This document shows positions 30,398 through 40,914 of a stretch of 58,418 bases of DNA, in pieces (position 1 is the first letter of the stretch; every line of letters starts with the position of its first letter). The notes under the pieces are model-generated. The model was not told the origin of the DNA. It saw only the letters and a program-made list of their open reading frames with translations, and made no database searches. This DNA comes from Chromatiaceae bacterium (lineage in GTDB: Bacteria > Pseudomonadota > Gammaproteobacteria > Chromatiales > Chromatiaceae), in contig REDK01000159.1 in assembly GCA_007693535.1 (NCBI GenBank), positions 76,047-134,464 on the forward strand, written 5' to 3'. The translations under genes and the position numbers were made by a program.

Positions 30398-31294
30398 TCA
30401 ACCGCGGTGTTCGCTGGCATTGTGCTGGCGGAATAGCTCGCGGCTCTTCAACGGGCGCTCGCCCAAATGCGGAGCAAGCGCCAGACGTAACAGGTCGCGG
30501 GCGGCACGCGCGTGCTCACCGTTCAGCGGGACGCCCGTGGCCAGCCGCTGCAGGGTGTCGCCGCTGATCGTGACCACACCGGTCGGTGAGACCACCCGCA
30601 CCAGCCCTTGTTCAGGGTGATAGGCATAATCGGCACGCACGTCGATCGGAACGCCGGTGTCGGCCTCGCGGGTCAGGTCGAGTTGGTAACCGACCTCTTG
30701 CAGCAGGTGCAGTTCGAAGCGGCGCAGAACCAGGTTGACCAGCCCCGCACCAATCGTCCGCTCCGCTGTTGGCATCGCTGACTCGGCGACGCCGATGGTC
30801 CGGGTGGCAGACGGGTCGGTGTCGGTGGCTGCCGACGCCGGGAAGACGCCCTCTCCGCCCAGCCCGGCCAGGGCCTGCTGGTAGAACACGAACAGGGCCT
30901 CGTGGGGATCGTGGCGCCCCAGTAACCGTAGCAGCAGCTCGTTCAAATAGAGCCCGCAGTAAAGGGTCTTGCCGGCCAACGCAATCGGCATACCAGCGGC
31001 CTCGGCGCGGGTCAGGGTCGCCACCTCGCCGCGCCCGCTCCAGGTCAACCACAGGGGTTGAAATGCCTGCAATAGTGCTGCCCGCGCACTACCACCCCGA
31101 CGCGCCGTCTTGGCACCCTTAGCCAACAGCGGCAAACGGCCGTGAGCCGCAGTGAAGACATCGAGAAGCAGACTACTGTTGCCATAGTCGCGCCGGTGCA
31201 GCACAAAACCGCGCTGCCATGCCTCCCGGGCCGCGGCCCGGGGACCCCCACGGACCGACCAAGCTCCCCCCGTGCTGACCGGCGGGCCAGCCAT
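30398..31294 (-). CDS. recO: DNA repair protein RecO
   Basis: About 298 aa. RecO anneals ssDNA and with RecR loads RecA in the RecF pathway. The OB-fold start [25 protein letters not shown], the LKxxQPL-like [11 protein letters not shown] and the [21 protein letters not shown] block are diagnostic. Longer than E. coli RecO (242 aa) because of a 30-residue Ala/Thr-rich insertion (around [16 protein letters not shown]) in the helical domain. The frame remains open to 31564; starts at 31441, 31393 and 31294 are possible, and the last is chosen as closest to the family N terminus. It follows era as usual. Confidence 0.88.
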   Translation of the reverse strand: MAGPPVSTGGAWSVRGGPRAAAREAWQRGFVLHRRDYGNSSLLLDVFTAAHGRLPLLAKGAKTARRGGSARAALLQAFQPLWLTWSGRGEVATLTRAEAAGMPIALAGKTLYCGLYLNELLLRLLGRHDPHEALFVFYQQALAGLGGEGVFPASAATDTDPSATRTIGVAESAMPTAERTIGAGLVNLVLRRFELHLLQEVGYQLDLTREADTGVPIDVRADYAYHPEQGLVRVVSPTGVVTISGDTLQRLATGVPLNGEHARAARDLLRLALAPHLGERPLKSRELFRQHNASEHRG

Positions 31295-31466
31295 AACCGC
31301 CACGTCTCCACCGTCGCCTTTAGCGACGGCCGGCACGGGCGACCCGTCGCTGCCGGTGAATCCAGACTTCGTCACTGTGAGAAAATCTCGCATCACGGCG
31401 GCCTGCCCCGCAGCAGTCCGTCGTTTGGAAAGCGCGATCATCGAGCCAACCCGGTGCACCGGGCAA

Positions 31467-32357
31467 TCAATGCTCCGCGTAGCCCAAACTGGCCAGGGCG
31501 GCCTCGTCGCTGCTCCAGCTATGCTTGACTTTGACCCAGACCTCCAGGTGCACCGGACAGCCAAACAGCTTCTGCATCTCCAGCCTGGCTTGGGTCGCTG
31601 CCGCCTTCAGGGCGCTGCCGTGACGGCCGATCAGGATCGCCTTCTGGCTGTCCCGCTCCACCCAGACAAGGGCATGGATGCGATACCGACCACCCTCGTC
31701 TACAAAGGCCTCGATCTCGACCGTGCTCCGATAGGGTAATTCGTCGCCATAGCGCTGGGTGAGCTGCTCACGCAGCAGTTCTGCCGCCAGGAAGCGCTCG
31801 GAGCGATCGGTCAGCTGATCCGGCGGAAACAGATTCGGCGCCTCTGGCAACGCGGTCAGCACCGTCTGCTCCAGTACCTCGGTCTGCTCGCCGCGGGCCG
31901 CGGAGACCGGCACGATCTCCAGAAAGGGATGGCGCCCGGCCAACTGCGCCAGGTACGGCAACAGTTGCGGCTTATCGGTGACCAGATCGACCTTGTTCAC
32001 CGCGGCGATCACCGGCCGGTTGGCTGCGGCGATCGCATCCAAGGCTAGGCCATCCTCGCGATTGAAGCGCAGCGCCTCGACCACGAACAGCACCAGATCG
32101 ACGTCGGCCATCACGGCACGGGCGGCGCGGTTGAGATAGCGGTTCAGTGCGCCCTCGCCACGGCGATGGATGCCGGGGGTATCCACATAGAGGATCTGGC
32201 CACTCGGCAGGGTATTGACACCGAGGATGGTGTGACGGGTGGTCTGTGCCTTATGCGAGGTGATCGCGAGTTTCTGCCCGAGCAGGCGGTTGAGCAGAGT
32301 GGACTTGCCGACATTGGGCCGGCCGATGATCGCGACAGTGCCGCAGCGGTTAGTCAT
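31467..32357 (-). CDS. era: GTPase Era
   Basis: 296 aa GTPase that binds the 3' end of 16S rRNA in 30S assembly. G1 GRPNVGKST, G2 region TTRHTILG, G3 DTPG, G4 NKVD and G5 SA are all present, then the C-terminal KH domain with ILIGRHGSALK. ATG 32357 gives the usual N terminus; a GTG seven codons earlier is possible. In the rnc-era-recO order. Confidence 0.95.
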   Translation of the reverse strand: MTNRCGTVAIIGRPNVGKSTLLNRLLGQKLAITSHKAQTTRHTILGVNTLPSGQILYVDTPGIHRRGEGALNRYLNRAARAVMADVDLVLFVVEALRFNREDGLALDAIAAANRPVIAAVNKVDLVTDKPQLLPYLAQLAGRHPFLEIVPVSAARGEQTEVLEQTVLTALPEAPNLFPPDQLTDRSERFLAAELLREQLTQRYGDELPYRSTVEIEAFVDEGGRYRIHALVWVERDSQKAILIGRHGSALKAAATQARLEMQKLFGCPVHLEVWVKVKHSWSSDEAALASLGYAEH

Positions 32358-32548
32358 GAGCGGATAGACCCGTCGCACGTAGGCATTGCGGACAGTGGAG
32401 GCGTGTCGATGACGTCCGAACGCAGGGCGTACCGCCGCGGTGACACGAGGGCAAGAAGGCGCACCGCAACAAGCGGGAACTGCGGTTGCATGGCGGAAAA
32501 GACATCAGGGATGACAGCGCTATACCCCTGGCGGTGCAGCGCTGAGGT

Positions 32549-33250
32549 TCAGGCAGGCGACGCCGAGCTGTCGGCACCGCCGAGCAACGCCAACAGCGTC
32601 TCGGCCGCCTGTTGTTCGGCGCGGCGCCGGCTGCTCCCCTCGCCGATTGCGCTCGCCTCGGAATCTGTCAAACGACAACAGACAGTAAATTGCTGGGCAT
32701 GCTGCTCGCCACTCACCCCGAGCACATCGTACTCGGGCAGCCCGCGGCGGCGCGCCTGCAGCCATTCCTGCAGCCGCGTCTTGGCATCCTTGCGCATCAG
32801 GCTGCTAGCAGCCTCGGCCAGCGCCTCGGCATATAGGTTGAGGACCAGTTCCCGCACCACCGCAAAACCCTGATCCAGATAGATGGCCCCGAGCAGAGCC
32901 TCGAAGGCATCGGCCAGGATAGAATCACGGGTATGGCCGCCGGTCCGCAACTCGCCGGCCCCCAGCCGCAGATAGTCGCCGAGTTGCAGTCCGCGCGCCA
33001 TTGCTGCCAAGGCATCCTGATTGACTAGCGCGGCACGGCGCCGGCTCAATTCGCCCTCATCGGCCGCCGGCAGCCGCTCTAACAGTTCCTCAGCAATAAC
33101 CAGCCCGAGCAGGGCATCGCCGAGGAATTCCAGCCGCTCGTTATTATCTGGCCCGGCGCTGCGATGGGTCAGGGCCTGCACAATCAGCTCTGGATGATTC
33201 GCCGGCCGCGCGAGCAGGCGCGCGAGCAGGCGCTGCGGATCGGTGCTCAC
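32549..33250 (-). CDS. rnc: Ribonuclease III
   Basis: 233 aa double-strand RNase that processes rRNA precursors. The catalytic signature ERLEFLGDALL carries E38 and D45, and D114 and E117 lie in LADAFEALLGAIYLD; the C-terminal dsRNA-binding domain covers about 155-225. Sits between lepB and era with a 191-nt spacer before era, longer than in relatives where the genes overlap. Confidence 0.95.
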   Translation of the reverse strand: MSTDPQRLLARLLARPANHPELIVQALTHRSAGPDNNERLEFLGDALLGLVIAEELLERLPAADEGELSRRRAALVNQDALAAMARGLQLGDYLRLGAGELRTGGHTRDSILADAFEALLGAIYLDQGFAVVRELVLNLYAEALAEAASSLMRKDAKTRLQEWLQARRRGLPEYDVLGVSGEQHAQQFTVCCRLTDSEASAIGEGSSRRRAEQQAAETLLALLGGADSSASPA

Positions 33251-33445
33251 TGGCCAATCAACCCCACAAAATCATTGAAGTCATATCAGCCTCATACCCC
33301 AATTACCGCAGGGCGCACTGGGCGGCCGAGCCTGCCACCCGATGGGAACGCAGAGAATAACAATGGGACAAGTGCCGACCGGAACGATCCCGTTTCAAAA
33401 AGGGCTGGTCCGGCTCGACCAATCCGAGCGCCGCGATCTTGGGAC

Positions 33446-34303
33446 TCATTTGATGAGATCTCCCAGCCGATCGAAGGCGATGGGTAAGCCGGCGCGCTCG
33501 CTGTTCCAGTGCATCCAGATCACAAAGGCCTTGCCCACCAGGTTACGTTCCGGGACGAAGCCCCAGCAGCGGCTATCATTGCTGTTGTCGCGGTTGTCAC
33601 CGACCACGAAGAAATGCCCTTCCGGCACCGTCACTGGCCCGCCCGCCAAGACCCGGCAGGCCGGCGGGAAATCGCCGATACGAGGATTGACCAGAATACT
33701 GTGCTCGCGGTCATCGATCGTCTCGGTTAACTCCATCAATCCGCTCTGGCCAAAACCCTCTCCATCGCCTTCGTAGACCCCCAACGGAAACTGGGGCAAT
33801 GGCTCGCCATTGATATAGAGCGTCTTGTTGCGGTAATAGACCTGATCGCCAGGGACCCCGACCACACGTTTGATGTAGTCGACCGATTCCTGTTGCGGAA
33901 AGCGGAACACCACCACATCGCCGCGCGCGGGCTCACCCCGCCGCCAAATCAGGGTATGGATCACCGGCAGCCGCAGCCCGTAGTCATACTTGTTGACTAG
34001 GATAAAATCACCGACCAACAAGGTCGGCATCATCGATCCCGAGGGGATCCGAAAGGGCTCCACGACGAAGGAGCGCAGCAGCAGCACCACCAGGATGACC
34101 GGAAAGAAGGCGCGTGCATACTCTACCAGCACTGGTTCCTTGGCCACTGCCAGCGCAGCCGCGTCGGCGGTCTCCGCGGTCGCCGCGCCGGCCGCGGTGG
34201 CAAGACGCCGGCGGCGCGGCGCGAAGAACAGCGCGTCGGCCAGCCAGATGCCGCCGGTCAGGGCCGTGGCAGCAACGAGAAAGGTTGGGAAATCGAAGGG
34301 CAT
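33446..34303 (-). CDS. lepB: Signal peptidase I
   Basis: 285 aa. Cleaves Sec/Tat signal peptides at the outer face of the inner membrane. Two membrane segments (about 8-27 and 63-80) precede the catalytic S90 (PSGSMMPTL) and K145 (YIKRVVGVPGD); box E is GDNRDNSNDSR. AAGGA precedes ATG 34303; the open frame further upstream is not conserved. Between lepA and rnc. Confidence 0.95.
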   Translation of the reverse strand: MPFDFPTFLVAATALTGGIWLADALFFAPRRRRLATAAGAATAETADAAALAVAKEPVLVEYARAFFPVILVVLLLRSFVVEPFRIPSGSMMPTLLVGDFILVNKYDYGLRLPVIHTLIWRRGEPARGDVVVFRFPQQESVDYIKRVVGVPGDQVYYRNKTLYINGEPLPQFPLGVYEGDGEGFGQSGLMELTETIDDREHSILVNPRIGDFPPACRVLAGGPVTVPEGHFFVVGDNRDNSNDSRCWGFVPERNLVGKAFVIWMHWNSERAGLPIAFDRLGDLIK

Positions 34304-34438
34304 GGGGTTCCTTGAGTGCTCAGTCGGTCGGCCTGGGCCGGTTCGGGGGAGACCCAGCGCGGGGACTGGCCGGCAGCCAACACGACCGGCAGTGCCGACA
34401 ACAGCAGCCGCCGGCGCCAAGTCCCAGGGCCAGGTGGG

Positions 34439-36244
34439 CTAATTATCCTTACCGGCCTGAAGGACCGCAAGAAAGGCCTCCTGGGGTATCTCCACCCGGC
34501 CCACCTGCTTCATGCGCCGCTTACCGGCCTTCTGCTTCTCCAAGAGTTTGCGCTTGCGGGTGACATCGCCGCCATAGCACTTGGCCGTGACGTTTTTGCG
34601 CAGCGCCTTGACCGTGGTACGGGCAATGATCTTACTGCCGATCGCGGCCTGGATAGCCACCTCGAACATCTGCCGTGGAATCAATTCCTTCATGCGCTCG
34701 GTGAGTTCTCGACCACGATACTGAACGTTATCGCGATGCACGATTAGCGACAGGGCGTCGACGCGTTCGCCGTTGATGAGGATATCCAGCTTGACCAGCG
34801 CCGCGGCTTGAAACCGCTTCAGCGTATACTCGAACGACGCATAGCCACGACTCACCGATTTCAGGCGGTCGAAGAAATCCAGCACCACCTCGTTCAGCGG
34901 CAGCTCATAGGTCACCTGCACCTGGCCGCCGAGATACTGCAACTGGCGCTGCACGCCCCGCTTCTCGATGCAGAGATTAATCACCCCACCGAGCAGATCC
35001 TGCGGAACCAGGATATGGGCCTCGATGATGGGCTCGCGAATCTCCCGAATCTGCCCTAACTCGGGCAGATTGGCGGGATTATCCACCCGGATCACGCTAC
35101 CATCGGTCTGCTCCACCTCATAGATGACCGTCGGCGCTGTCGTGATCAGATCAAGGTCGTATTCCCGTTCCAGGCGCTCCTGCACGATATCCATGTGCAG
35201 CAGACCAAGGAAACCGCACCGGAAGCCAAAGCCTAAGGCCTGCGAGGTCTCCGGCTCATAGAACAGCGCAGCGTCGTTCAAGCGCAGCTTGCGCAGCGCA
35301 TCGCGCAGATCCTCATAGGCATCCGAGGAGACCGGATAGAGCCCAGCGAAGACCCGCGGCTGGACCTCGCGAAACCCCGGCAGGCGCGCCGATGCCGGGC
35401 GGTCGGCCCCGGTCACCGTATCGCCAACCGGGGCACCGTCGATCTCTTTGATGCCGGCCACCAGAAATCCCACCTCACCCGGTCCCAATTGCTGACGCTC
35501 GGTCTTCTTGGGGGTGAACACACCGATGCTATCGGCCTGATGCGTCCGTCCGGTGGACATGACCAGGATCTTGTCGCGGCGCGACAGGGTACCCTGCATC
35601 ACCCGGATCAGCGAGACCACGCCGACATAGGAATCGAACCAGGAATCAACGATCAAGGCCTGCAGGGGGGCCGCGGGATCACCCTGAGGGGGCGGGATGC
35701 GCTCCACCAGCATCTCCAGCAGGTCGGGGATGCCGACTCCGGTCTTAGCACTCACCCGCAGGGCGTCCCGGGCCTCGAGACCGATAATCTCCTCGATCTC
35801 GCGAATCACCCGCTCCGGCTCGGCGGAGGGCAGATCGATCTTGTTCAGTACCGGTAGCACCTCGAGTCCTAGTTCGATGGCGGTATAACAATTGGCAACG
35901 CTCTGCGCCTCGACCCCCTGAGCCGCGTCCACCACCAGCAGCGCCCCTTCGCAGGCGGCCAACGAGCGCGATACCTCATAAGAGAAATCGACATGACCGG
36001 GGGTGTCGATGAAGTTCAGTTCATAGACCTGACCATCGCGGGCGGGATAATCCAGGGTCACACTCTGGGCCTTGATAGTGATACCCCGCTCACGTTCCAG
36101 ATCCATGGAATCGAGCACTTGCTCAGACATCTCCCGTGCGGTCAGAGTGCCACAATGTTGGATGAAGCGATCGGCAATGGTGGACTTGCCATGATCGATG
36201 TGGGCGATGATCGAGAAATTGCGGATGAAGCGGGTAGCGACCAT
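34439..36244 (-). CDS. lepA: Elongation factor 4 (LepA)
   Basis: 601 aa ribosome-binding GTPase involved in back-translocation/30S maturation. N-terminal [17 protein letters not shown] (G1), [12 protein letters not shown] (G3), NKIDLPSA (G4), and the LepA-specific C-terminal domain ending in RKKLL-type basic residues ([19 protein letters not shown]). ATG 36244 fits the 599-residue family norm; the 72-codon upstream extension is not conserved. Confidence 0.96.
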   Translation of the reverse strand: MVATRFIRNFSIIAHIDHGKSTIADRFIQHCGTLTAREMSEQVLDSMDLERERGITIKAQSVTLDYPARDGQVYELNFIDTPGHVDFSYEVSRSLAACEGALLVVDAAQGVEAQSVANCYTAIELGLEVLPVLNKIDLPSAEPERVIREIEEIIGLEARDALRVSAKTGVGIPDLLEMLVERIPPPQGDPAAPLQALIVDSWFDSYVGVVSLIRVMQGTLSRRDKILVMSTGRTHQADSIGVFTPKKTERQQLGPGEVGFLVAGIKEIDGAPVGDTVTGADRPASARLPGFREVQPRVFAGLYPVSSDAYEDLRDALRKLRLNDAALFYEPETSQALGFGFRCGFLGLLHMDIVQERLEREYDLDLITTAPTVIYEVEQTDGSVIRVDNPANLPELGQIREIREPIIEAHILVPQDLLGGVINLCIEKRGVQRQLQYLGGQVQVTYELPLNEVVLDFFDRLKSVSRGYASFEYTLKRFQAAALVKLDILINGERVDALSLIVHRDNVQYRGRELTERMKELIPRQMFEVAIQAAIGSKIIARTTVKALRKNVTAKCYGGDVTRKRKLLEKQKAGKRRMKQVGRVEIPQEAFLAVLQAGKDN

Positions 36245-36540
36245 GGGTCCGGGTTCCGGTAGAGAGAGTCCAGATGCGAGGGCAACGCACAGGCATTCGG
36301 TACTGCCCGCGGGGCGGGCATCCCCGCCCGCGTGAGTCGCTGACGAGCGCAGCTCACCAGCGCTATTGAGAGTGTGAAGGTATTCGGCAAACGGCGGGAG
36401 GAGGCGTTGTTCACGACGAAAATCGCGAAGACCATGAAGTAGAAAAGAAAGCGATATCAACCGCTTGCCCTCCTTCGTGCCCTTCGTGTGCCTCGTGGCT
36501 CAACCTCTCTTCGCCGATCCCGGCAATACCTTTACAGTCG

Positions 36541-38229
36541 CTATTCGGCGGGCACCCGGATGGGATAGAACATGCGCCCGTCACCGCGCTGCACCAGCAC
36601 GGCCACCGCTTTGCCGGGGACCGCAAGGTCGAGCAACGAGCGAAAATGCTTGCTATCACTCACCACCTGATTATCGAAGCTCAGGATGATATCCCCGGCG
36701 CGGACTCCGGCCTGCTCCGCGGGGCCGGGCTCGACGCTCTCCACCATGACCCCCTGCGTGCCGAGACCCATGCGTTCGCGCTGCTCGTCGCTCAAGTCCT
36801 TGACCACCAGTCCGAGCCGGTTGGCCGCCGCCGGTTCGACCTGTCCGCCAGTGATAACGAATTCCTCCTCGTCTGGCAATTCGGCCAGCATCACTTCCAG
36901 GTTCATGATCTCGCCCAGGCGCAGCACTTCGACCAGGAGGCTGCTGCCGACGCGCGCGGTCCCGACCATCGGCGGCAGACTGCTGGACATCGGGATATCG
37001 CGGCCATCGAAGCGAAGAATCACGTCGCCAGCGCGCAATCCAGCCGCCTCGGCCGGGCTGCCTGGCAACACCTGCGCGATCAAGGCCCCACGCGGGTGAG
37101 CGAGACCAAAGGTCTCGGCCAATTCCCGAGTCACGTCTTGAATCACGACACCCAACCAACCTCGGCTGACCCGCCCTTTGGTGCGCAATTGCTCCACCAC
37201 ATCCATCGCGACATCGATCGGTATGGCGAAGGACAGCCCCATGAAACCACCGGTACGACTATAGATCTGGGAATTCACACCAATGACGCGGCCGCGCAGA
37301 TCGAACAAGGGGCCGCCGGAGTTGCCGGGATTGATCGCGACATCGGTCTGAATAAAAGGCACATAGCTCTCGCTCGGAAGACTGCGCCCCTTGGCGCTGA
37401 CGATTCCAGCGGTGGCTGAATGGTCAAAGCCAAACGGCGAGCCGATGGCCAGAACCCATTCACCCACCTTCAGACCATTGACTGAACCGATCTCCACCGC
37501 TGGCAGGCCCTCGCCATCGATCTTGAGCAGGGCGATGTCGCTGCGCGAATCGGCGCCCACCACGCGGGCGATGAACTCGCGCCGGTCGCTAGTGCGAACG
37601 ATGATCTCGTCGGCCGCCTCGACGACGTGCGCATTGGTCAGGACATAGCCATCCGCGGTCAGAAAGAAACCCGACCCCAGGGAGCGACCCTGCTCGCTGT
37701 CCTCGGGCAACGGGCTGCCCTCGTCGCCAAAGAAGCGCCGGAAGAAGTCGTACAACGGACTATCCTCGGGCAGGCTGTATTCACCATCGAAATCCTGGGG
37801 TCCCAGCAGTGGGTTCTGCTTGCTACTGATGTTGACCACCGACGGACCGTAGCGCTCCACCAGACCGGTGAAATCCGGCAGCGCGACCAGTGCTGCCGTC
37901 CCCGCCACATTGGCATCGAGTTGCGGAACCGGTCCCAGGGGCTGTTGGGGATCTAGGGACCGTTGTGCCAGGAGATCGGACGCCAACTCCGGGGCCATTG
38001 CCGGAGCAACAGGCGACACCGCGAGCACCGGCGCCCGCGCTGGCAACCGAACGCCATCCTCAGCGGCAGCGGCCACCAGCGCCGGCTCCACGACCGCCGG
38101 GCGCGGCACCGCCGGCCCGTTCGGCAGCGTCGTCATCGCGGCTGCCGCCAACAGGAGCGCCGGCATGGCAAGCAGCATCAGACCAATCGAAACGCGCGGC
38201 AGCAAGCGTTGCAGGGACTTCATGAACAT
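36541..38229 (-). CDS. Periplasmic Do-like serine protease (DegP/MucD family)
   Basis: 562 aa HtrA protease/chaperone of the envelope. Signal peptide (residues 1-31), then an unusual Ala/Pro-rich linker of about 90 residues, the trypsin-like domain with catalytic H201 (LTNAHVVE), D231 (DIALLKID) and S304 (NPGNSGGPLFD), and two PDZ domains (about 370-460 and 480-555). In pseudomonads mucD lies in the algU operon; here it follows lepA's position upstream with a 296-bp gap. Could equally be called degQ/degP; the symbol is left open. The start is ATG 38229 or the ATG two codons later. A tandem hexamer array lies 41 bp upstream. Confidence 0.9.
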   Translation of the reverse strand: MFMKSLQRLLPRVSIGLMLLAMPALLLAAAAMTTLPNGPAVPRPAVVEPALVAAAAEDGVRLPARAPVLAVSPVAPAMAPELASDLLAQRSLDPQQPLGPVPQLDANVAGTAALVALPDFTGLVERYGPSVVNISSKQNPLLGPQDFDGEYSLPEDSPLYDFFRRFFGDEGSPLPEDSEQGRSLGSGFFLTADGYVLTNAHVVEAADEIIVRTSDRREFIARVVGADSRSDIALLKIDGEGLPAVEIGSVNGLKVGEWVLAIGSPFGFDHSATAGIVSAKGRSLPSESYVPFIQTDVAINPGNSGGPLFDLRGRVIGVNSQIYSRTGGFMGLSFAIPIDVAMDVVEQLRTKGRVSRGWLGVVIQDVTRELAETFGLAHPRGALIAQVLPGSPAEAAGLRAGDVILRFDGRDIPMSSSLPPMVGTARVGSSLLVEVLRLGEIMNLEVMLAELPDEEEFVITGGQVEPAAANRLGLVVKDLSDEQRERMGLGTQGVMVESVEPGPAEQAGVRAGDIILSFDNQVVSDSKHFRSLLDLAVPGKAVAVLVQRGDGRMFYPIRVPAE

Positions 38230-38893
38230 GGCGTGTTGGCAGGGGCTGGCGTCGGACCGCGCCGATCCCGGATCTGGATCAGGATCAGGATCAGGATCAG
38301 GATCTGGCGTGACGCGCGGCAGGAGACCAGACGAGCAGGACGGAGATGAGCGGCAGCTACCGCGGGCGCGATCCGAGATCGATACGATAACAGAAGCGGG
38401 ACCTGGTTGGCTGGCCGCGGAGCCAGGCGGCGGTGCATACGCCGACCGGGGGAGAATCGAGGACCGACCGGGGATGGTCGGCGGCGGGTTTAGGGGGGCA
38501 GCGAGGGTTGCCCGGGCAGCTAGCGTTGTGGCCAGTCGGAGCGTCCTTTGACCAGTTCAATCAGGAGGCGCGTCGAGTAGTCGCTGCAGACTATCCCGGA
38601 CGGGACCTGGCCCCGACCAGGTCCGGCCTCGACCCGATCCGAAGTGACGTGAGCGGACACCCGGGACGGTAGCCGCACGGTCGGCGGGTGGATAGACGGC
38701 AACCTGCGATCGGCGCTGCCGCCCGGGCGGAGCGGCGCGACCATGGGACCAGAATTGGATGCGCATCAGCACGATCCGGCCAAGCGGACTACCGCGAGGC
38801 CGCCTCCGGCTGCGCCTGGCGGCATCGCCGGCCCCCGTTTCGGTGCCCGCTCGCGCCTGCTCCGAGGATCGGCAGGGGCCCCACCGCGGACGG
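38230..38893. other. 664-bp region between sufT and the Do-like protease
   Basis: Contains the GGATCA hexamer array near the protease start. Short frames on both strands (for example a minus-strand end ELVKGRSDWPQR at about 38522) look coding-like locally but have no family match or clear start, so no gene is called. Confidence 0.45.
38270..38305. repeat. Tandem hexamer array, GGATC(A/T) x6
   Basis: Six contiguous hexamers: one GGATCT, four GGATCA, one GGATCT. It lies 41-76 bp upstream of the Do-like protease ATG, where the 5' leader or promoter must be. Slippage-prone copy number could alter promoter spacing; that is inference. Confidence 0.85.
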
Positions 38894-39316
38894 TCAGAGC
38901 ATCCCGAGCGCCAGCAGCGCCTCGTCGGACATCTTGTCCTGGGTCCAGGGCGGCTCCCATACCAGTTCCACGTCGATCCGGCCAACCCCATCGACAGTCT
39001 GCACCGCATCCTTGACCATCACCGGCATCATGCCGGCCACCGGGCAGGCCGGCGCAGTCAGGGTCATATCGATGGCAACATCGCCGTTGTCGGCAATATC
39101 GATGTTGTAGATCAGACCCAAATCATAGATGTTGACCGGGATCTCCGGATCATGGACCTTCCGCAGGGCCGCAATGATGGGTTCGCGCAGGTCTTCCGGA
39201 GCGACCTGCTCGACCACCGCATCGACGAGGCCACCAGCGGGTGCCGCGTCGGGGTCGCGATCGACGCCCTCCTCCGCGGCAACACCGAAGCCGGCAAAAC
39301 GCGCAAGTCTGTTCAT
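38894..39316 (-). CDS. sufT: SUF system Fe-S cluster assembly protein SufT
   Basis: 140 aa MIP18/DUF59 (PaaD-like) protein that helps mature Fe-S proteins. The core starts about residue 42 (REPIIAALRKVHDPEIPVN) and includes VNIYDLGLIY and the Cys in LTAPACPVAG. The N-terminal 35 residues are a variable linker. It lies downstream of sufD on the same strand, separated by about 200 bp, where sufS or sufE would often be found. Confidence 0.92.
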   Translation of the reverse strand: MNRLARFAGFGVAAEEGVDRDPDAAPAGGLVDAVVEQVAPEDLREPIIAALRKVHDPEIPVNIYDLGLIYNIDIADNGDVAIDMTLTAPACPVAGMMPVMVKDAVQTVDGVGRIDVELVWEPPWTQDKMSDEALLALGML

Positions 39317-39513
39317 CGCACAACCACCTCGGGACTGCAGCCGGGCCAGCGACCCGGCGCGCTGTTCATTTGCAAGCCATTGGCTCAGCCAGGACCCGGA
39401 TGCGCCAATGCAACGCTGAGGAATTCAGCATTTAACGATAAAGGAAACCGGCGACCGCGTCGTCGGGTTCCATGCTGATCTTCGGCCGGGATGGCCGGTC
39501 GATCAGATGCTCC

Positions 39514-40914
39514 TTAGAGCGGCGCCTGTTCCAGGCGGGCACCCACCTGCTCGGTCACATGTTCGCGCAAGGCGGCGGGACCAAGACCGTCGATGATCTC
39601 ACCGGCGAAGCCCAGACATAGCATGCGGCGGGCCAGTCCCGCGGAGATGCCGCGCGAGCGCAGATAGAACAGCATCTCCGGCTCGATCTGCCCCACTGTA
39701 GTGCCATGACTGCACTTCACGTCGTCGGCATAGATCTCCAGTTGCGGCTTGGTATCGACCTCAGCATTAGGCGAGAGAATCAGGTTGCGGTTAGACATGG
39801 CGGCGTCGGTTTTTTGCGCATCCGGCGCCACATACACCAAGCCATCGAATACCGCCCGCCCCTTGCCGAATAGGATGCCTTTGAAGTTCTCACGGCTCGC
39901 GCAGTGCGGTAGGCCGTGATGCACGTCCAGATGGTAGTCGAGCAATTGCCGATCGCCGGCTAGGTAAAGGCCGCGCAGGTCGCATTCGGCATGTTCGCCG
40001 GTAAAACGCATGACCAGATCGGTGCGCGCCCAGCGCCCACCGAGACCGATGTTGATCCCTTCATAACGGCTGTCGGCACCTTGGCTGAGATAGACGCCGC
40101 TGAGATGAAAACCGTCGGCGTGCTCATCCTGGATGCGCCGGTGGCGCAGGAGCGCGCCCCGGCCCAGGGCAATCTCGACCACGGCATTGGTGCAACTGGG
40201 ACCCCCGCCGGGCCCGACGTAGCGCTCGATGATCTCGGCCTGAGCGCCGTCGCCAAGGCTGAACAGCAGACGCGGATGGGCGACCGGCGGTGCCAGTTCG
40301 TGGCCACGCGCATCGGCACTCGCAGGTAGCGCCACGTGGATCACCTCGAGCGGCTCCTCCAGCAGCGCCCCCCGCTCCATCAGAAGCACCACACCATCAT
40401 CGAGGCTGGCGGTATTGATGGCGGTGAAGACGTGACTGCCATCCCCCGCGACGCTGGTCAGCAGACCCTCCAGCGCGTCCGGGTCTCGCGCTAGACTGTC
40501 ACGCAGGCCGCCGATGCGCACGCCGCGGGGCAGGGTGCCAAGAGCAGATAAAGCGGCGTCAAAACGCCCGTTGACCAGCACCACCCGATGTGACCGCAGT
40601 TCCGGGATTAGTAGCGTCTGCAGTGCGCCCGGGTCCAGTGCCGAGCCGGCCTCACCACTGGCCTCACCAACGGCCCTGAAACCCTGCTCCAGCAGGGGAC
40701 TCAGGCTGCTGTAGCGCCAGCCCTCGGATTTGGGACTGGGCACGCCGAGTTCTCGCACTCGGGCCCGGGCCTGCACCCGCTGTGCCGCGAGCCAGGGCAA
40801 CGACTGGCCAGTCGATCTGCCAGCGGCGGGGAGCCAGTCCTGAAACAGGGCAGCCGGGCTGCCCTGGCCTTGCGCGCCCTTTCCAGGCGTCATGGGTGCA
40901 ACCGCCGCGTTCAC
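39514..40914 (-). CDS. sufD: Fe-S cluster assembly protein SufD
   Basis: 466 aa scaffold subunit that forms SufBC2D. The N-terminal helical segment includes WRYSSLSPL, the beta-helix carries SNRNLILSPNAEVDTKPQLEI, and KCSHGTTVGQ contains the conserved cluster/iron-related histidine near the C terminus, followed by LRSRGISAGLARRML. Start is GTG, overlapping the sufC stop by 4 nt (GTGA), so the two are coupled. Confidence 0.94.
   Translation of the reverse strand: MNAAVAPMTPGKGAQGQGSPAALFQDWLPAAGRSTGQSLPWLAAQRVQARARVRELGVPSPKSEGWRYSSLSPLLEQGFRAVGEASGEAGSALDPGALQTLLIPELRSHRVVLVNGRFDAALSALGTLPRGVRIGGLRDSLARDPDALEGLLTSVAGDGSHVFTAINTASLDDGVVLLMERGALLEEPLEVIHVALPASADARGHELAPPVAHPRLLFSLGDGAQAEIIERYVGPGGGPSCTNAVVEIALGRGALLRHRRIQDEHADGFHLSGVYLSQGADSRYEGINIGLGGRWARTDLVMRFTGEHAECDLRGLYLAGDRQLLDYHLDVHHGLPHCASRENFKGILFGKGRAVFDGLVYVAPDAQKTDAAMSNRNLILSPNAEVDTKPQLEIYADDVKCSHGTTVGQIEPEMLFYLRSRGISAGLARRMLCLGFAGEIIDGLGPAALREHVTEQVGARLEQAPL

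Noticed and set aside
38520-38744. Minus-strand frame ending ELVKGRSDWPQR
   Set aside because: The end looks protein-like but the upstream part is not, and overlapping frames look equally plausible.
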